Of a stretch of DNA of 47,811 bases, positions 8,823 through 17,945 are shown in pieces; the first letter of the stretch is position 1, and each line of letters starts with the position of its first letter. The notes beneath the pieces were generated by a model. The model saw only the letters and a program-made list of their open reading frames with translations. It had not been told where the DNA came from and made no database searches. The stretch spans positions 1-47,811 of the forward strand of contig ONGG01000045.1 in assembly GCA_900317305.1 (NCBI GenBank). The letters are read 5' to 3'. This DNA is from an uncultured Prevotellaceae bacterium. GTDB lineage: Bacteria > Bacteroidota > Bacteroidia > Bacteroidales > Bacteroidaceae. Position numbers and translations under genes: made by a program.

Positions 8823-9596
8823 TCACTTCGCGTCATCATGCTCGAGTACCATGTGGCGCAGGTCTTTCAGCAGGTCGCTGGCGAAGATGAAGTCGGTGAG
8901 CCGCTTGTTGGTCGACCTCATCACCTGGTCGCTCTTGCCTTGCCAGTCCATGCGTCCCTCGTAGATGAAGATGATGTTCTCACCAATGCCCATCACCGAG
9001 TTCATGTCGTGGGTGTTGATGATGGTGGTGGTGTTGTATTCCTTCGTGATGCTGCTGAGCAGGTCGTCGATCACCAGTGAGGTCTTGGGGTCGAGACCCG
9101 AGTTGGGTTCGTCGCAGAACAGGTATTTGGGATTGAGCGAGATGGCTCTCGCTATGGCCACGCGCTTCTGCATGCCTCCCGATATCTCACCCGGGTATTT
9201 CTTCTCGGCCCCCACGAGGTTCACCCTGTCGAGGCACTCACGGGCACGTTTCTTCCTGTCACGATAGGTCATCGTCGAGAACATATCCAGGGGAAACATC
9301 ACATTCTCGAGCACCGATAGGGAGTCGAAGAGGGCGGCACTCTGGAATATCATGCCCATCTCGCGCCTAAGGGCGATACGCTCGCGCTTGCTCATCTTCA
9401 CCAGGTCGCGGCCGTCGTAGAGCACTTGGCCACTGGTGGGGTGGAGCAGTCCCACGAGGTTCTTCATCAGCACGGTCTTTCCCGAGCCACTCTGACCGAT
9501 AATCAGGTTGGTCTTGCCATTCTCAAACACGGCGTTGATGTCTTGCAACACGTCTTTGTCCTCGAACGATTTGAATAGGTGCTTTACTTCTATCAT
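8823..9596 (-). CDS. mlaF: ABC transporter ATP-binding protein, MlaF family
   Basis: The 257-residue ATPase has Walker A at 34-41 (GQSGSGKT), the signature ISGGMQKRVAIARA and Walker B YLFCDEPNSGLDP. The M in SGGMQ is typical of MlaF/Ttg2A. With MlaE it would power phospholipid movement between the membranes. The start is the ATG at 9596 (MIEVKHLFKSF); a longer frame upstream only overlaps mlaE. The gene begins 2 nt after mlaE. No MCE-domain mlaD gene is adjacent. Confidence 0.93.
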   Translation of the reverse strand: MIEVKHLFKSFEDKDVLQDINAVFENGKTNLIIGQSGSGKTVLMKNLVGLLHPTSGQVLYDGRDLVKMSKRERIALRREMGMIFQSAALFDSLSVLENVMFPLDMFSTMTYRDRKKRARECLDRVNLVGAEKKYPGEISGGMQKRVAIARAISLNPKYLFCDEPNSGLDPKTSLVIDDLLSSITKEYNTTTIINTHDMNSVMGIGENIIFIYEGRMDWQGKSDQVMRSTNKRLTDFIFASDLLKDLRHMVLEHDDAK

Positions 9597-9598
9597 GG

Positions 9599-10345
9599 CT
9601 ATGAGAGCAATTGGGTGAGAAACACGTCGGAGAAAAGAATCAGCACACTGCTCGACACAACGGCCGAGGTGCTGGCCTCGCCCACTTCCACCGAACCGCC
9701 TTTTACGGTGTATCCGTAGTAGGACGACACGCTCGAGATGATGAAGGCGAAGAACAGGCTCTTGATGATGCTCATCCACATGAACCAGGCCTTGAAGTCG
9801 TGCTGCAGGCCCACCGTCAGGTCGTCGGGCGACAGCACATGGCCGATGTAGGCGGTGGCGTAGGCGCCCAGGATACCGGTGGCTGCACTGAAAATCACCA
9901 GGAAGGGCATGATGGTGATCAGCCCGAGGATTTTGGGAAGGATGAGGTAACTGGCAGAGTTCACACCCATGATTTCCAGGGCGTCTATCTGCTGTGTCAC
10001 CCTCATGGTGCCTAGTTCGGAAGCAATGTTCGACCCTACTTTTCCGGCAAGGATCAGACACATGATCGAAGACGAGAACTCAAGGAGCATGATCTCACGT
10101 GTGGTATAGCCCGTGACAAACTTTGGCATCCATGGACTTTGGATGTTCAGTTTCATCTGGATGCAAATCACGGCTCCGATAAAGAACGAGATGAGCAGCA
10201 CGATGCCGATGGAGTCGACACCTAGTGCCGACATCTCCTTCACATATTTCTTCAGGAACATCCTCATCCGCTCTGGCCTTGCTATCGTGCGGGCCATGAG
10301 CTGCAGATAATCCCCGAATGTCTGGAGTGCCTTGAGTATGAACAT
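9599..10345 (-). CDS. mlaE: ABC transporter permease, MlaE family
   Basis: The 248-residue polytopic protein carries the MlaE family region ASELGTMRVTQQIDALEIMG, which marks the coupling segment, plus about five hydrophobic segments. It is the permease of a lipid-trafficking ABC system. The start is placed at the ATG at 10345 (MFILKALQTFG), which matches the usual N-terminus; an in-frame ATG at 10405 would add 20 polar residues. It forms an operon with mlaF. Confidence 0.9.
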   Translation of the reverse strand: MFILKALQTFGDYLQLMARTIARPERMRMFLKKYVKEMSALGVDSIGIVLLISFFIGAVICIQMKLNIQSPWMPKFVTGYTTREIMLLEFSSSIMCLILAGKVGSNIASELGTMRVTQQIDALEIMGVNSASYLILPKILGLITIMPFLVIFSAATGILGAYATAYIGHVLSPDDLTVGLQHDFKAWFMWMSIIKSLFFAFIISSVSSYYGYTVKGGSVEVGEASTSAVVSSSVLILFSDVFLTQLLS

Positions 10346-10455
10346 TGTCTTACAACGCTTAAGATGGTATGGTGCCTCGGGTGAGAGTGGCACTGCCTTT
10401 GTCATGTAAAGGCCGTGTCATGTCTCTCAGGCGGAGCACGAAAAGTTTTGCGGTG

Positions 10456-10487
10456 CAAAAATAGGACTAAAATTCGACCTGTGCAAA
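10456..10487 (-). promoter_or_regulatory. Promoter of mlaEF
   Basis: Read on the minus strand, TTTG (10484-10487), 20 nt, and TATTTTTG (10456-10463) give a full Bacteroidota consensus. Transcription should begin near 10450, upstream of both possible mlaE starts. Confidence 0.75.
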
Positions 10488-10497
10488 TATTTGTCTG

Positions 10498-10884
10498 CTA
10501 TTTCCCACTGTCCACCAGCCACTCGCCGTCGTATTTCTTCAGCTTCACGTTGTCTTTCTTGGTGCTGTCGGTGTCGTAGACGATTTCGAAGTTCACTACG
10601 GCAGTGCCTTGCTTCTCATCTACGGTCTCGTCGATGAAAGAATAGCTCTTCACTTTCTTGTAGCCTTCCGACTTCTGCGATATCTTTTCCTTCACCATCG
10701 CCTTCATGCCCTCTTTCTGCTCTGCTTTATCGAAGTGCATGAGCTCGAACATAGCATCCACGTCCTCATTCTTGGTGGCTTCCATATACTTCTCGGCCAC
10801 TTTCTGGGTCTCGCTCTTTTTGTCGCAGCTCACTACGAGCATCGTCAGCATGCAGAGGCATGCCATCCACATCATTTTTCTCAT
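10498..10884 (-). CDS. DUF4878-family lipoprotein
   Basis: The 128-residue protein has a lipoprotein signal with lipobox LVVSC (Cys about 20). After it comes an NTF2-like domain: helix KVAEKYMEATKNEDVDAMFELM, then strands ending with YDGEWLVDSGK. DUF4878 proteins are small exported proteins common in Bacteroidota with no assigned reaction. It follows the YiiX-like gene by 41 nt on the same strand and may be co-transcribed. Confidence 0.85.
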   Translation of the reverse strand: MRKMMWMACLCMLTMLVVSCDKKSETQKVAEKYMEATKNEDVDAMFELMHFDKAEQKEGMKAMVKEKISQKSEGYKKVKSYSFIDETVDEKQGTAVVNFEIVYDTDSTKKDNVKLKKYDGEWLVDSGK

Positions 10885-10925
10885 TTGTTCTTGTTTTTAA
10901 TGGTTAAACTTGTATTTCCTTGTTC

Positions 10926-11567
10926 TTAGAGGCTGAACTTGTATTTCGATTCCAACTGTTCTGACTCCAGCACGTCGGAGGGGAACATGCAGTCCATCTT
11001 CAGGAAGGGTATGTCCACATGATGGCGCTCCGTACCCACCAGTTCCACCCCTGCGCGATGGTAGGCATGCACCACTAGTTCGGTGCAATACATCCGGGTG
11101 GTGTCATTGTCGTCGTAGGCATGGTCGAAGAGGGTGTGGCGGTGATAGACATCGAGGGCCGCAGCTGCGGCTTTCCGTGCTGCCAGTGAGTCTTTGTACC
11201 GGCAAACTTCTCCTGTCTGTGCGTAGACCGACGAGAAGAACTGCTCGGGCGTGTCCATCTTCACCCTGTCGGGGTCGCCTTCGTAATCGGGCTCGTCGGG
11301 TACGGCATGCACCACCATCTTCACTCCCGCCGAGTCCACCACAATGCCCACATGCGAGTATTCTCCTTTCTCGTCGAGTGCCAGCACAGTGCGGCTGGTG
11401 AGTCCGCTCCCGCGCCTGAGCACCACGTCGCCGATGTGCAGCGTGCAGTTGGCGGGCATGATGCAGCTCACGTCTTTGTTTGGGTTGTCCGAACAGCTCC
11501 CAAAAGTAGTCGCCACCAGCAGGAGGGCGACAGCGAATGAGCCGATGATGGATGCACTTCTTCCCAT
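10926..11567 (-). CDS. YiiX/YebB-like permuted papain-fold (NlpC/P60-like) lipoprotein
   Basis: The 213-residue protein has a lipoprotein signal (FGSC, Cys near 24). The permuted NlpC/P60-type core follows: IGDVVLRRG, catalytic-type His in YSHVGIVV, a VVHAVPDE strand, and catalytic Cys in MYCTELVVHAYHRAG. In this circularly permuted class the His precedes the Cys, as seen. Such proteins are predicted thiol hydrolases acting on envelope peptides or lipids; the substrate is unknown. The start codon lies 8 nt from a -7 box, so the mRNA should have almost no leader. Confidence 0.85.
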   Translation of the reverse strand: MGRSASIIGSFAVALLLVATTFGSCSDNPNKDVSCIMPANCTLHIGDVVLRRGSGLTSRTVLALDEKGEYSHVGIVVDSAGVKMVVHAVPDEPDYEGDPDRVKMDTPEQFFSSVYAQTGEVCRYKDSLAARKAAAAALDVYHRHTLFDHAYDDNDTTRMYCTELVVHAYHRAGVELVGTERHHVDIPFLKMDCMFPSDVLESEQLESKYKFSL

Positions 11568-11574
11568 TTCTGGT

Positions 11575-11582
11575 CAAAGATA
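11575..11582 (-). promoter_or_regulatory. -7 box (TATCTTTG) abutting the start of the YiiX-like gene
   Basis: On the minus strand TATCTTTG matches TAnnTTTG and ends 8 nt before the ATG at 11567. No good -33 TTTG is visible. The expected start of transcription nearly coincides with the start codon. Confidence 0.55.
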
Positions 11583-11696
11583 CGATTTTTTATCCATAAT
11601 TGTGGCAGAACAGCTCGTTTTTCTGTCAGTTGATAAGATTATTTTGCTATTTCTTTCCGATTTGTTTTGGCATGGCCAAAAATCGTAGCGTTTTAA

Positions 11697-11727
11697 TTGG
11701 CTATTACACAAAATCTCAGTACCTTTG
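11697..11727 (+). promoter_or_regulatory. Promoter of the ilvD-ilvB-ilvN-thioesterase operon
   Basis: TTGG (11697-11700) and TACCTTTG (11720-11727) are 19 nt apart. Transcription should start near 11733, giving a leader of about 38 nt before ilvD. I see no T-box, leader peptide or attenuator hairpin in that short leader. Confidence 0.75.
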
Positions 11728-11770
11728 TCTCTTCAAAGAATCATCAACAACACGTTTGACACATATTAAT

Positions 11771-13585
11771 ATGGAATGGAAACATCAGTTGAGGAGCGCC
11801 ATCTGCACTGAGGGGCGCAAGATGGCTGGCTCCAGAGCCCTATGGGTGGCTGCCGGCATGAAGAGAGAACAATTCGGCAAACCCATCATCGCCGTGGTCA
11901 ACTCTTTCACACAGTTCGTTCCGGGACATACCCACTTGCACGAGATTGGCCAGGTGGTAAAACAAGAGATTGGGGCCCTGGGATGCTATGCTGCCGAGTT
12001 CAATACCATCGCCATCGACGACGGCATCGCCATGGGACACGACGGTATGCTCTACTCCTTGCCCTCACGCGATATCATCGCCGACTCGGTGGAATATATG
12101 GTGAATGCCCACAAGGCCGATGCCATGGTGTGTATATCCAACTGCGACAAGGTCACTCCGGGTATGCTCATGGCTGCCATGCGACTCAATATCCCTGCTA
12201 TCTTTGTCAGTGGCGGACCTATGGAGGCAGGACGGTGGAAAGGCGAGAACGTCGACCTTGTCACGGCTATGGTGAAGGGTGCCGACCCAACGGTGAGCGA
12301 TGCCGACATGCAAGAACTGGAAGGCTGTGCCTGTCCGGGCTGCGGCAGTTGCTCGGGCATGTTCACGGCCAATTCCATGAACTCGCTCACCGAGGCCATC
12401 GGTCTCTCGCTGCCGGGCAATGGCACCATCCTCGCTACCCATGTCAACCGTGTCAGACTCTTCAAGGACGCTGCCCGTCAGATTGTGGAGAATGCCTTCA
12501 AATACTACCGCGACGGCGACGAAAGCGTGCTGCCAAGGTCTATCGCCACGCGCGACGCTTTCCTCAATGCCATGACGCTCGATATCGCCATGGGTGGTTC
12601 TACCAATACCGTGCTCCACTTGCTGGCCGTAGCCCAGGAGGCTGGTGCCGACTTCCAGATGCGCGACATCGATATGCTGAGTCGAAAGGTGCCGTGCTTG
12701 TGCAAACTTGCGCCCAATACCCAACGCTATAGCGTGCAGGAATGCGGTAGGGCTGGTGGCATCCTCGGTATCATCAGCGAACTCAACCGTGGCTCTCTCA
12801 TCCGTGGCGACGTGAGGCGTGTAGATGGAATGACGCTTGCCGAGGCCATGCGGAAATACAATATCGTCGACCACCCCGAGGCCATCGACCCCGAGGCCAA
12901 CCGCATTTACCAAAGTGCGCCCGCAGGCAAGTTCTCTACCAAGATGGGTTCGCAGGATGCACAATGGGGTACGCTCGACACCGACCGTGCCAATGGATGT
13001 GTGCGTGATATCGACCATGCCTATACCAAGGACGGCGGACTGGCCGTGCTCTTCGGCAATATCGCCCAGGACGGATGCGTGGTGAAGACGGCTGGCGTCG
13101 ACCCCGCCCTCTGGCATTTCGAGGGTCCCGCCGTGGTGTTCGACTCCCAGGAAGAAGCCTGTGAGGGTATCCTCGGAGGCAGGGTGAAGAGTGGCGACTG
13201 CGTGGTCATAACTCATGAGGGACCGAAGGGCGGTCCGGGCATGCAGGAGATGCTCTATCCCACTTCCTATATCAAGAGCATGCACCTGGGCAAGGAGTGT
13301 GCCCTCATCACCGATGGACGATTCTCTGGAGGTACCTCCGGACTGAGCCTTGGGCACATTTCTCCTGAGGCTGCCTCGGGTGGAAATATCGGCAAGATTG
13401 TTGATGGCGACATCATCGAGATCGATATCCCCAGCCGCAGCATCAACGTGCGCCTCTCCGACGATGAACTGGCAGCGCGCCCACAGCGTCCGCTCACCCG
13501 CAACAGGGTGGTGAGCAAGGCGCTTAGGGCCTATGCTCAGAGTGTCAGTTCTGCCGACAAGGGTGGCGTGAGAATCATTGACTAA
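11771..13585 (+). CDS. ilvD: Dihydroxy-acid dehydratase
   Basis: The 604-residue enzyme dehydrates 2,3-dihydroxy-3-methylbutanoate and its isoleucine-pathway homologue to the 2-oxo acids. Iron-sulfur ligand motifs are present: C125 in [11 protein letters not shown] and the [16 protein letters not shown] block from C188. The [11 protein letters not shown] and [15 protein letters not shown] motifs are in the C-terminal part. Start is the ATG at 11771 ([10 protein letters not shown]), downstream of the promoter; a longer frame to 11600 lies mostly upstream of it. It is the first gene of the ilv operon. Confidence 0.97.
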   Translation: MEWKHQLRSAICTEGRKMAGSRALWVAAGMKREQFGKPIIAVVNSFTQFVPGHTHLHEIGQVVKQEIGALGCYAAEFNTIAIDDGIAMGHDGMLYSLPSRDIIADSVEYMVNAHKADAMVCISNCDKVTPGMLMAAMRLNIPAIFVSGGPMEAGRWKGENVDLVTAMVKGADPTVSDADMQELEGCACPGCGSCSGMFTANSMNSLTEAIGLSLPGNGTILATHVNRVRLFKDAARQIVENAFKYYRDGDESVLPRSIATRDAFLNAMTLDIAMGGSTNTVLHLLAVAQEAGADFQMRDIDMLSRKVPCLCKLAPNTQRYSVQECGRAGGILGIISELNRGSLIRGDVRRVDGMTLAEAMRKYNIVDHPEAIDPEANRIYQSAPAGKFSTKMGSQDAQWGTLDTDRANGCVRDIDHAYTKDGGLAVLFGNIAQDGCVVKTAGVDPALWHFEGPAVVFDSQEEACEGILGGRVKSGDCVVITHEGPKGGPGMQEMLYPTSYIKSMHLGKECALITDGRFSGGTSGLSLGHISPEAASGGNIGKIVDGDIIEIDIPSRSINVRLSDDELAARPQRPLTRNRVVSKALRAYAQSVSSADKGGVRIID

Positions 13586-13597
13586 AACTCATTTCCG

Positions 13598-15310
13598 ATG
13601 AAAGATATCATAACAGGATCCGAGGCGCTGATGCGCTCGCTGAAGGCCGAGGGCGTGACCACCATCTTCGGATACCCAGGTGGGGCCATCATGCCTGTCT
13701 ACGATGCGCTCTACGACTATACCCGTGGCGAGAAGAAGGCGTTCGACCATATCCTCGTTCGTCACGAGCAGTCGGCCGCCCATGCCGCAGAGGGTTATGC
13801 CCGGGTGAGCGGACAGGTGGGCGTGTGCCTGGTGACCAGCGGGCCTGGAGCAACCAATACCCTTACTGGTGTGGCCGACGCCATGATGGACTCCACGCCC
13901 ATCGTGGTCATTGCCGGACAGGTGGGTGTGGCGGCGTTGGGTACCGATGCCTTCCAGGAGGTCGACCTCGTGGGTGTGGCACAGCCTATTTCGAAATGGA
14001 GCTATCAGATTCGCCGGCCCGAGGATGTGGCATGGGCGGTGAGCAGGGCATTCTTTATCGCCCGCAGTGGTCGCCCCGGACCAGTCGTGCTCGATTTCCT
14101 CAAGAACGCACAGACGCAGAAGACTGAGTGGAAACCCCAGAAGGTGGACTTCATACGCAGTTATGTGCCTTATCCGAAAGTCGATGAGGAGTGCGTGCGC
14201 CAGGCTGCCGAACTGATCAATAACGCCAGCCGCCCTCTGGCCCTTGTGGGACAGGGAGTGGAGCTGGGCGGCGCACAGGCCGAACTGGTGGAGTTCCTGG
14301 AAAAGGGCGACATCCCCGCAGGTCGCACCATGCTCGGACTGTCGGCTCTCCCCAGCAACCATCCGCTCAATGTGGGCATGCTTGGCATGCATGGCAACTT
14401 CGCCCCCAATGTGAAGGAACAGGAGTGTGATGTGATTATCGCCATCGGCATGCGCTTCAGCGACCGTGTCACAGGACGCACCGACAGGTATGCCCGACAG
14501 GCAAAGGTGATACACCTCGATATCGACAAGTCTGAAATCAACAAGAACGTGAAGTGTGATGTGCCTGTCATCGGTGACTGCAAGGTCACTCTTCCCGCCA
14601 TTACCCAACTCTTGCGGAAATGCAAGCGCAAGGAGTGGCGCGACAGTTTCAAACCGTTGGCCGAGCGTGAGCAGGAGCGGGTGATCGAACCCGCCATCCA
14701 CCCCTCAGGCGGTCCGCTGCTCATGGGCGAGGTGGTGAATGCCGTGGCCGAGGCGACGGGGGGCGAGGCTATCCTCGTGACCGATGTCGGACAGAACCAA
14801 CTTTTCAGTTGCCGTTATTTCAAATACCACCGGCAGCGGTCTATCGTCACCAGTGGCGGTCTGGGCACCATGGGCTTTGGCATGCCTGCGGCAGTGGGTG
14901 CCACCTTTGGCGCTCCACAACGCACCGTCTGCGTGTTCATGGGCGATGGCGGATTCCAGATGAGTATCCAGGAACTGGGCACCATCATGGAGACCCAGGC
15001 TCCTGTGAAGATGATTGTCCTCAACAACAACTACCTGGGCAATGTGCGGCAGTGGCAGGATATGTTCTTCGAACGGCGCAAGTCGTTTACGAGGATGATG
15101 AACCCCGCATATGCCAAGGTGGCGGAGGCTTACGGCATCCCCTACCAGTTGGTGGTCGACAGGGCCGACCTGGCCTCGGCGGTCAAGCGGATGCTCGACG
15201 CCAAGGGACCGTTCGTGCTCGAGTGTGCGGTGATGGAGGAAGACAATGTGCTGCCCATGACACCACCGGGTATGAGTGTCGATGAGATGATGCTCGACAT
15301 CAATGTCTGA
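13598..15310 (+). CDS. ilvB: Acetolactate synthase, large (catalytic) subunit
   Basis: The 570-residue ThDP enzyme joins pyruvate to pyruvate or 2-oxobutyrate. Domain order is normal: pyrimidine-binding domain with the catalytic Glu region (RHEQSAAHAAEGYAR), FAD/central domain, then the ThDP/Mg motif GDGGFQMSIQELGT with NNNYLGNVRQWQ. It lies 12 nt after ilvD and 42 nt before its regulatory subunit. Confidence 0.97.
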   Translation: MKDIITGSEALMRSLKAEGVTTIFGYPGGAIMPVYDALYDYTRGEKKAFDHILVRHEQSAAHAAEGYARVSGQVGVCLVTSGPGATNTLTGVADAMMDSTPIVVIAGQVGVAALGTDAFQEVDLVGVAQPISKWSYQIRRPEDVAWAVSRAFFIARSGRPGPVVLDFLKNAQTQKTEWKPQKVDFIRSYVPYPKVDEECVRQAAELINNASRPLALVGQGVELGGAQAELVEFLEKGDIPAGRTMLGLSALPSNHPLNVGMLGMHGNFAPNVKEQECDVIIAIGMRFSDRVTGRTDRYARQAKVIHLDIDKSEINKNVKCDVPVIGDCKVTLPAITQLLRKCKRKEWRDSFKPLAEREQERVIEPAIHPSGGPLLMGEVVNAVAEATGGEAILVTDVGQNQLFSCRYFKYHRQRSIVTSGGLGTMGFGMPAAVGATFGAPQRTVCVFMGDGGFQMSIQELGTIMETQAPVKMIVLNNNYLGNVRQWQDMFFERRKSFTRMMNPAYAKVAEAYGIPYQLVVDRADLASAVKRMLDAKGPFVLECAVMEEDNVLPMTPPGMSVDEMMLDINV

Positions 15311-15352
15311 ACGAAGCCAGGCACTAACAATCAATCCAAATCGTCAGAATCA

Positions 15353-15904
15353 ATGGAAAAGACTTTTTATACGCTGCTGGTCTACTCCGAGAACATCGCG
15401 GGTATCCTCAACCAGATTACGGCCGTCTTCACCCGGAGGCAGGTCAACATCGAGAGTCTCAACGTGTCGGCCTCCAGCATCGAGGGAGTGCACAAATACA
15501 CCATCACGGCATGGAGTGACCCCGATCAGATTGAGAAGATCACCAAGCAGATAGAAAAGAAAATCGATGTGGTGAAGGCCAAGTTCTACACCGACGACCA
15601 ACTCTTCATCCGTGAGACCGGCCTTTACAAACTGTCTACCCAGGTGGTGCTCGACAACCCCGAGGTCTCGCGCATCATCCGTCGTTACGATGCCCAGATT
15701 ACGGAGGTCAACCCCACTTATGTGGCAGTGATGAAGAGTGGCATCACCGAGGATATCGTGGCGTTGTTCAAGGCCCTCAACGAGTTCGACTGCGTGTTGC
15801 AGTACACGCGTAGCGGCCGCATCGCCATCACGCGCAGCACCGAGGAGGAGGTGAGTGCTTTCTTGGAACAACAAAAGAAATCTTATGAAAATGGAAAAAG
15901 ATAA
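15353..15904 (+). CDS. ilvN: Acetolactate synthase, small (regulatory) subunit
   Basis: The 183-residue protein starts with an ACT domain (about 5-78, with NIAGILNQITAVFTRRQVNIESL), which binds valine for feedback inhibition in this family, followed by the C-terminal acetolactate-synthase small-subunit domain. Its last 20 bases overlap the next gene in another frame. Confidence 0.95.
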   Translation: MEKTFYTLLVYSENIAGILNQITAVFTRRQVNIESLNVSASSIEGVHKYTITAWSDPDQIEKITKQIEKKIDVVKAKFYTDDQLFIRETGLYKLSTQVVLDNPEVSRIIRRYDAQITEVNPTYVAVMKSGITEDIVALFKALNEFDCVLQYTRSGRIAITRSTEEEVSAFLEQQKKSYENGKR

Positions 15905-16661
15905 GGTTGGACGGTACGAGTTCATGGCGGAGCCGTTCCATTGCGACTTCTCCAAGCATCTGCTCATGGGACATCTAGGCAACCATCTGCTCAATGCCGC
16001 CGACTACCACTCCCACGACCGGGGATTCGGCATGTCATTCCTCAACACCATCAACAAGACTTGGGTACTCTCACGCTTGGCTGTGGAGATGGAGGAGATG
16101 CCGGCCATGTATACCCGGTTCGATGTGGAGACTTGGGTCGAGACAGCCATGCGTTTCTTCACCAACCGCAATTTCAAGGTCATCGACAGCCTCTCGGGCA
16201 AGGTCTATGGCTATGGTCGCTCGGTGTGGGCGATGATCGACACCGAGACCCGCCAACCTGCCAACCTCCTTGAGGTGAACGAGGGTGCCTTGGCGGGATA
16301 TGTGGAGAAAGAGAAAACTTGTCCGATCGCAAAGAGTTCAAGGGTAAATTGTAGTGATGCCGGCGAATTGGTGGCCGAACTCAAGATGCAATACAACGAC
16401 ATCGATATTAATGGCCATGTGAACAGCGTGAAGTATATCGAGCACGTGCTCGACACGTTCCCCTTGGAGTGGTATGCCTCCCACCGCTTGCAGCGCTTCG
16501 AGGTGGCCTACGTGGCCGAGGCTCATGCCGGCGACACCCTGCGTCTCTATCGTGAGACGCCCGATGGTCTCACCTTCATGGTGCGCGTGGCGAAGAAAGC
16601 CAATGAGGAGCACGACGAGGTGGAAGTTTGCAGATGTTTGGCCCGGTTTGTAAAAGATTGA
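15885..16661 (+). CDS. Acyl-ACP thioesterase (FatA/FatB-type double hotdog)
   Basis: The 258-residue protein has two hotdog halves. The first has HLLMGHLGNHLLNAADYH; the second has YNDIDINGHVNSVKYIEHVL, which matches the N-x-H-V-N catalytic signature of acyl-ACP thioesterases. It would release free fatty acids from acyl-ACP in the cytoplasm. It overlaps ilvN by 20 nt (start ATG 15885; ATG 15891 also possible), so translation is tied to valine/isoleucine synthesis. Placement between ilvN and ilvC suggests a link to branched-chain acyl groups, but that is inference. Confidence 0.9.
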   Translation: MKMEKDKVGRYEFMAEPFHCDFSKHLLMGHLGNHLLNAADYHSHDRGFGMSFLNTINKTWVLSRLAVEMEEMPAMYTRFDVETWVETAMRFFTNRNFKVIDSLSGKVYGYGRSVWAMIDTETRQPANLLEVNEGALAGYVEKEKTCPIAKSSRVNCSDAGELVAELKMQYNDIDINGHVNSVKYIEHVLDTFPLEWYASHRLQRFEVAYVAEAHAGDTLRLYRETPDGLTFMVRVAKKANEEHDEVEVCRCLARFVKD

Positions 16662-16669
16662 AAGTAAAT

Positions 16670-16700
16670 TTTGCCAATTCACTTTTAATTCGTAACTTTG
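16670..16700 (+). promoter_or_regulatory. Promoter of ilvC
   Basis: TTTG (16670-16673), 19 nt, TAACTTTG (16693-16700) is a complete consensus. It gives ilvC its own transcript with a leader of about 120 nt, long for this window. Confidence 0.8.
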
Positions 16701-16788
16701 CCGCGCTTTTCCATTCTCCCTCTTCAATAGAGGGCCGAGTGGGGTAAAACATCATTCTACGAATAAATGTAGCATAATATAACAACCC

Positions 16789-16810
16789 GTGGCAGATTTG
16801 TCTCTGCCAC
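16789..16810 (+). promoter_or_regulatory. Perfect hairpin in the ilvC leader
   Basis: GTGGCAGA (16789-16796) and TCTGCCAC (16803-16810) form an 8-bp stem with a 6-nt loop, 16 nt before the ilvC ATG. No T-run follows, so it is not a terminator. Two weaker hairpins lie upstream (CCCTC/GAGGG near 16719-16735 and CTAC/GTAG near 16757-16772). A role in translation control or mRNA stability is possible. Confidence 0.55.
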
Positions 16811-16826
16811 ACAAACCAATTTGAAT

Positions 16827-17870
16827 ATGGCTGAAATGAATTTTGGTGGCGTCATCGAGACCGTGGTCACCAGCAAGGAGTTCTCTTTGGAGAAAGCACG
16901 TGAGGTATTGAAAAACGAGACCATCGCCGTCATTGGCTATGGCATTCAGGGACCTGGCCAGGCCTGCAACCTGCGCGACAATGGATTCAACGTCATCGTC
17001 GGACAGCGTCAGGGCAAGACCTACGACAAGGCTGTGGCCGACGGATGGGTACCTGGAAAGACGCTCTTCTCTATCGAGGAGGCTGCCGAGAAGGGCACCA
17101 TCGTATGTATGCTCCTCTCCGATGCCGGACAGATACAGGTTTGGCCACGCATCAAACCTTTCCTTACCAAGGGCAAGGCATTGTATTACTCGCATGGATT
17201 CGCCATCAACTGGAACGACCGCACCGGCGTGGTGCCGCCAGAGGATGTCGACGTGATATTGGTGGCTCCCAAAGGCTCGGGCACCTCGCTCCGCACCATG
17301 TTCCTTGAGGGACGCGGACTCAACTGCTCGTATGCCGTTTATCAGGATGCCACTGGCAAGGCCGAGGAGCGCACCATCGCCTTCGGTATCGGCATCGGTG
17401 CCGGTTACTTGTTCAAGACCACTTTCGAGCGCGAGGCCACTTCCGACCTCACGGGCGAGCGCGGTTCGCTCATGGGTGCCATCGAGGGCCTGCTCGAGGC
17501 TCAGTATGAGGTGCTCCGCGAGCATGGACACTCTCCCTCGGAGGCTTTCAACGAGACCGTGGAGGAACTTACCCAGAGCCTGGGCCCGCTCTTCGGTGCT
17601 AAAGGTATGGACTGGATGTATGCCAACTGCTCCACTACGGCTCAGCGTGGCGCACTCGACTGGGCTCCCCGCTTCCGCGAGGCCATCAAACCGGTGATGG
17701 AGTGGCTCTACCTGTCGGTGCAGACCGGCAAGGAGGCTCAGATTTCCATCGACGCCAACTCGAAGGCCGACTACCGCGATGGTCTGGAGAAGGAGTTGGC
17801 CGCCATGCGCGACAAGGAGATGTGGCGTGCTGGAGAGACGGTGCGCAAACTGCGTCCTGAGAATAACTAA
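16827..17870 (+). CDS. ilvC: Ketol-acid reductoisomerase (NADP+)
   Basis: The 347-residue enzyme isomerises and reduces acetolactate/acetohydroxybutyrate. The dinucleotide-binding motif (IGYGIQGPGQACNLRDNG, from about residue 36) and the metal/active-site region (DLTGERGSLMGAIEGLLEAQYEVL) are plain. The length of about 347 is the usual Bacteroidota class I form. Start is the ATG at 16827; an upstream in-frame TTG is less likely. A strong terminator follows. Confidence 0.97.
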   Translation: MAEMNFGGVIETVVTSKEFSLEKAREVLKNETIAVIGYGIQGPGQACNLRDNGFNVIVGQRQGKTYDKAVADGWVPGKTLFSIEEAAEKGTIVCMLLSDAGQIQVWPRIKPFLTKGKALYYSHGFAINWNDRTGVVPPEDVDVILVAPKGSGTSLRTMFLEGRGLNCSYAVYQDATGKAEERTIAFGIGIGAGYLFKTTFEREATSDLTGERGSLMGAIEGLLEAQYEVLREHGHSPSEAFNETVEELTQSLGPLFGAKGMDWMYANCSTTAQRGALDWAPRFREAIKPVMEWLYLSVQTGKEAQISIDANSKADYRDGLEKELAAMRDKEMWRAGETVRKLRPENN

Positions 17871-17896
17871 TCACTGAATACATCACATTGCATGAC

Positions 17897-17928
17897 AAAG
17901 GGAGGCGCTCCGCAGAGCGCCTCCCTTT
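17897..17928. terminator. Strong bidirectional terminator between ilvC and recQ
   Basis: A perfect 14-bp stem (AAAGGGAGGCGCTC, loop CGCA, mirrored right arm) ends in TTTG on the plus strand and in TTTGTC on the minus strand. It serves both convergent genes. Confidence 0.9.
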
Positions 17929-17945
17929 GTGTTCGTTCTCTATGG

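Noticed and set aside
11733-11770. T-box or leader-peptide attenuator before ilvD
   Set aside because: The leader is only about 38 nt and contains no stem, T-box sequence or run of branched-chain codons.
12065-13357. A 430-codon minus-strand frame opposite ilvD
   Set aside because: Shadow of ilvD with no recognisable protein features.
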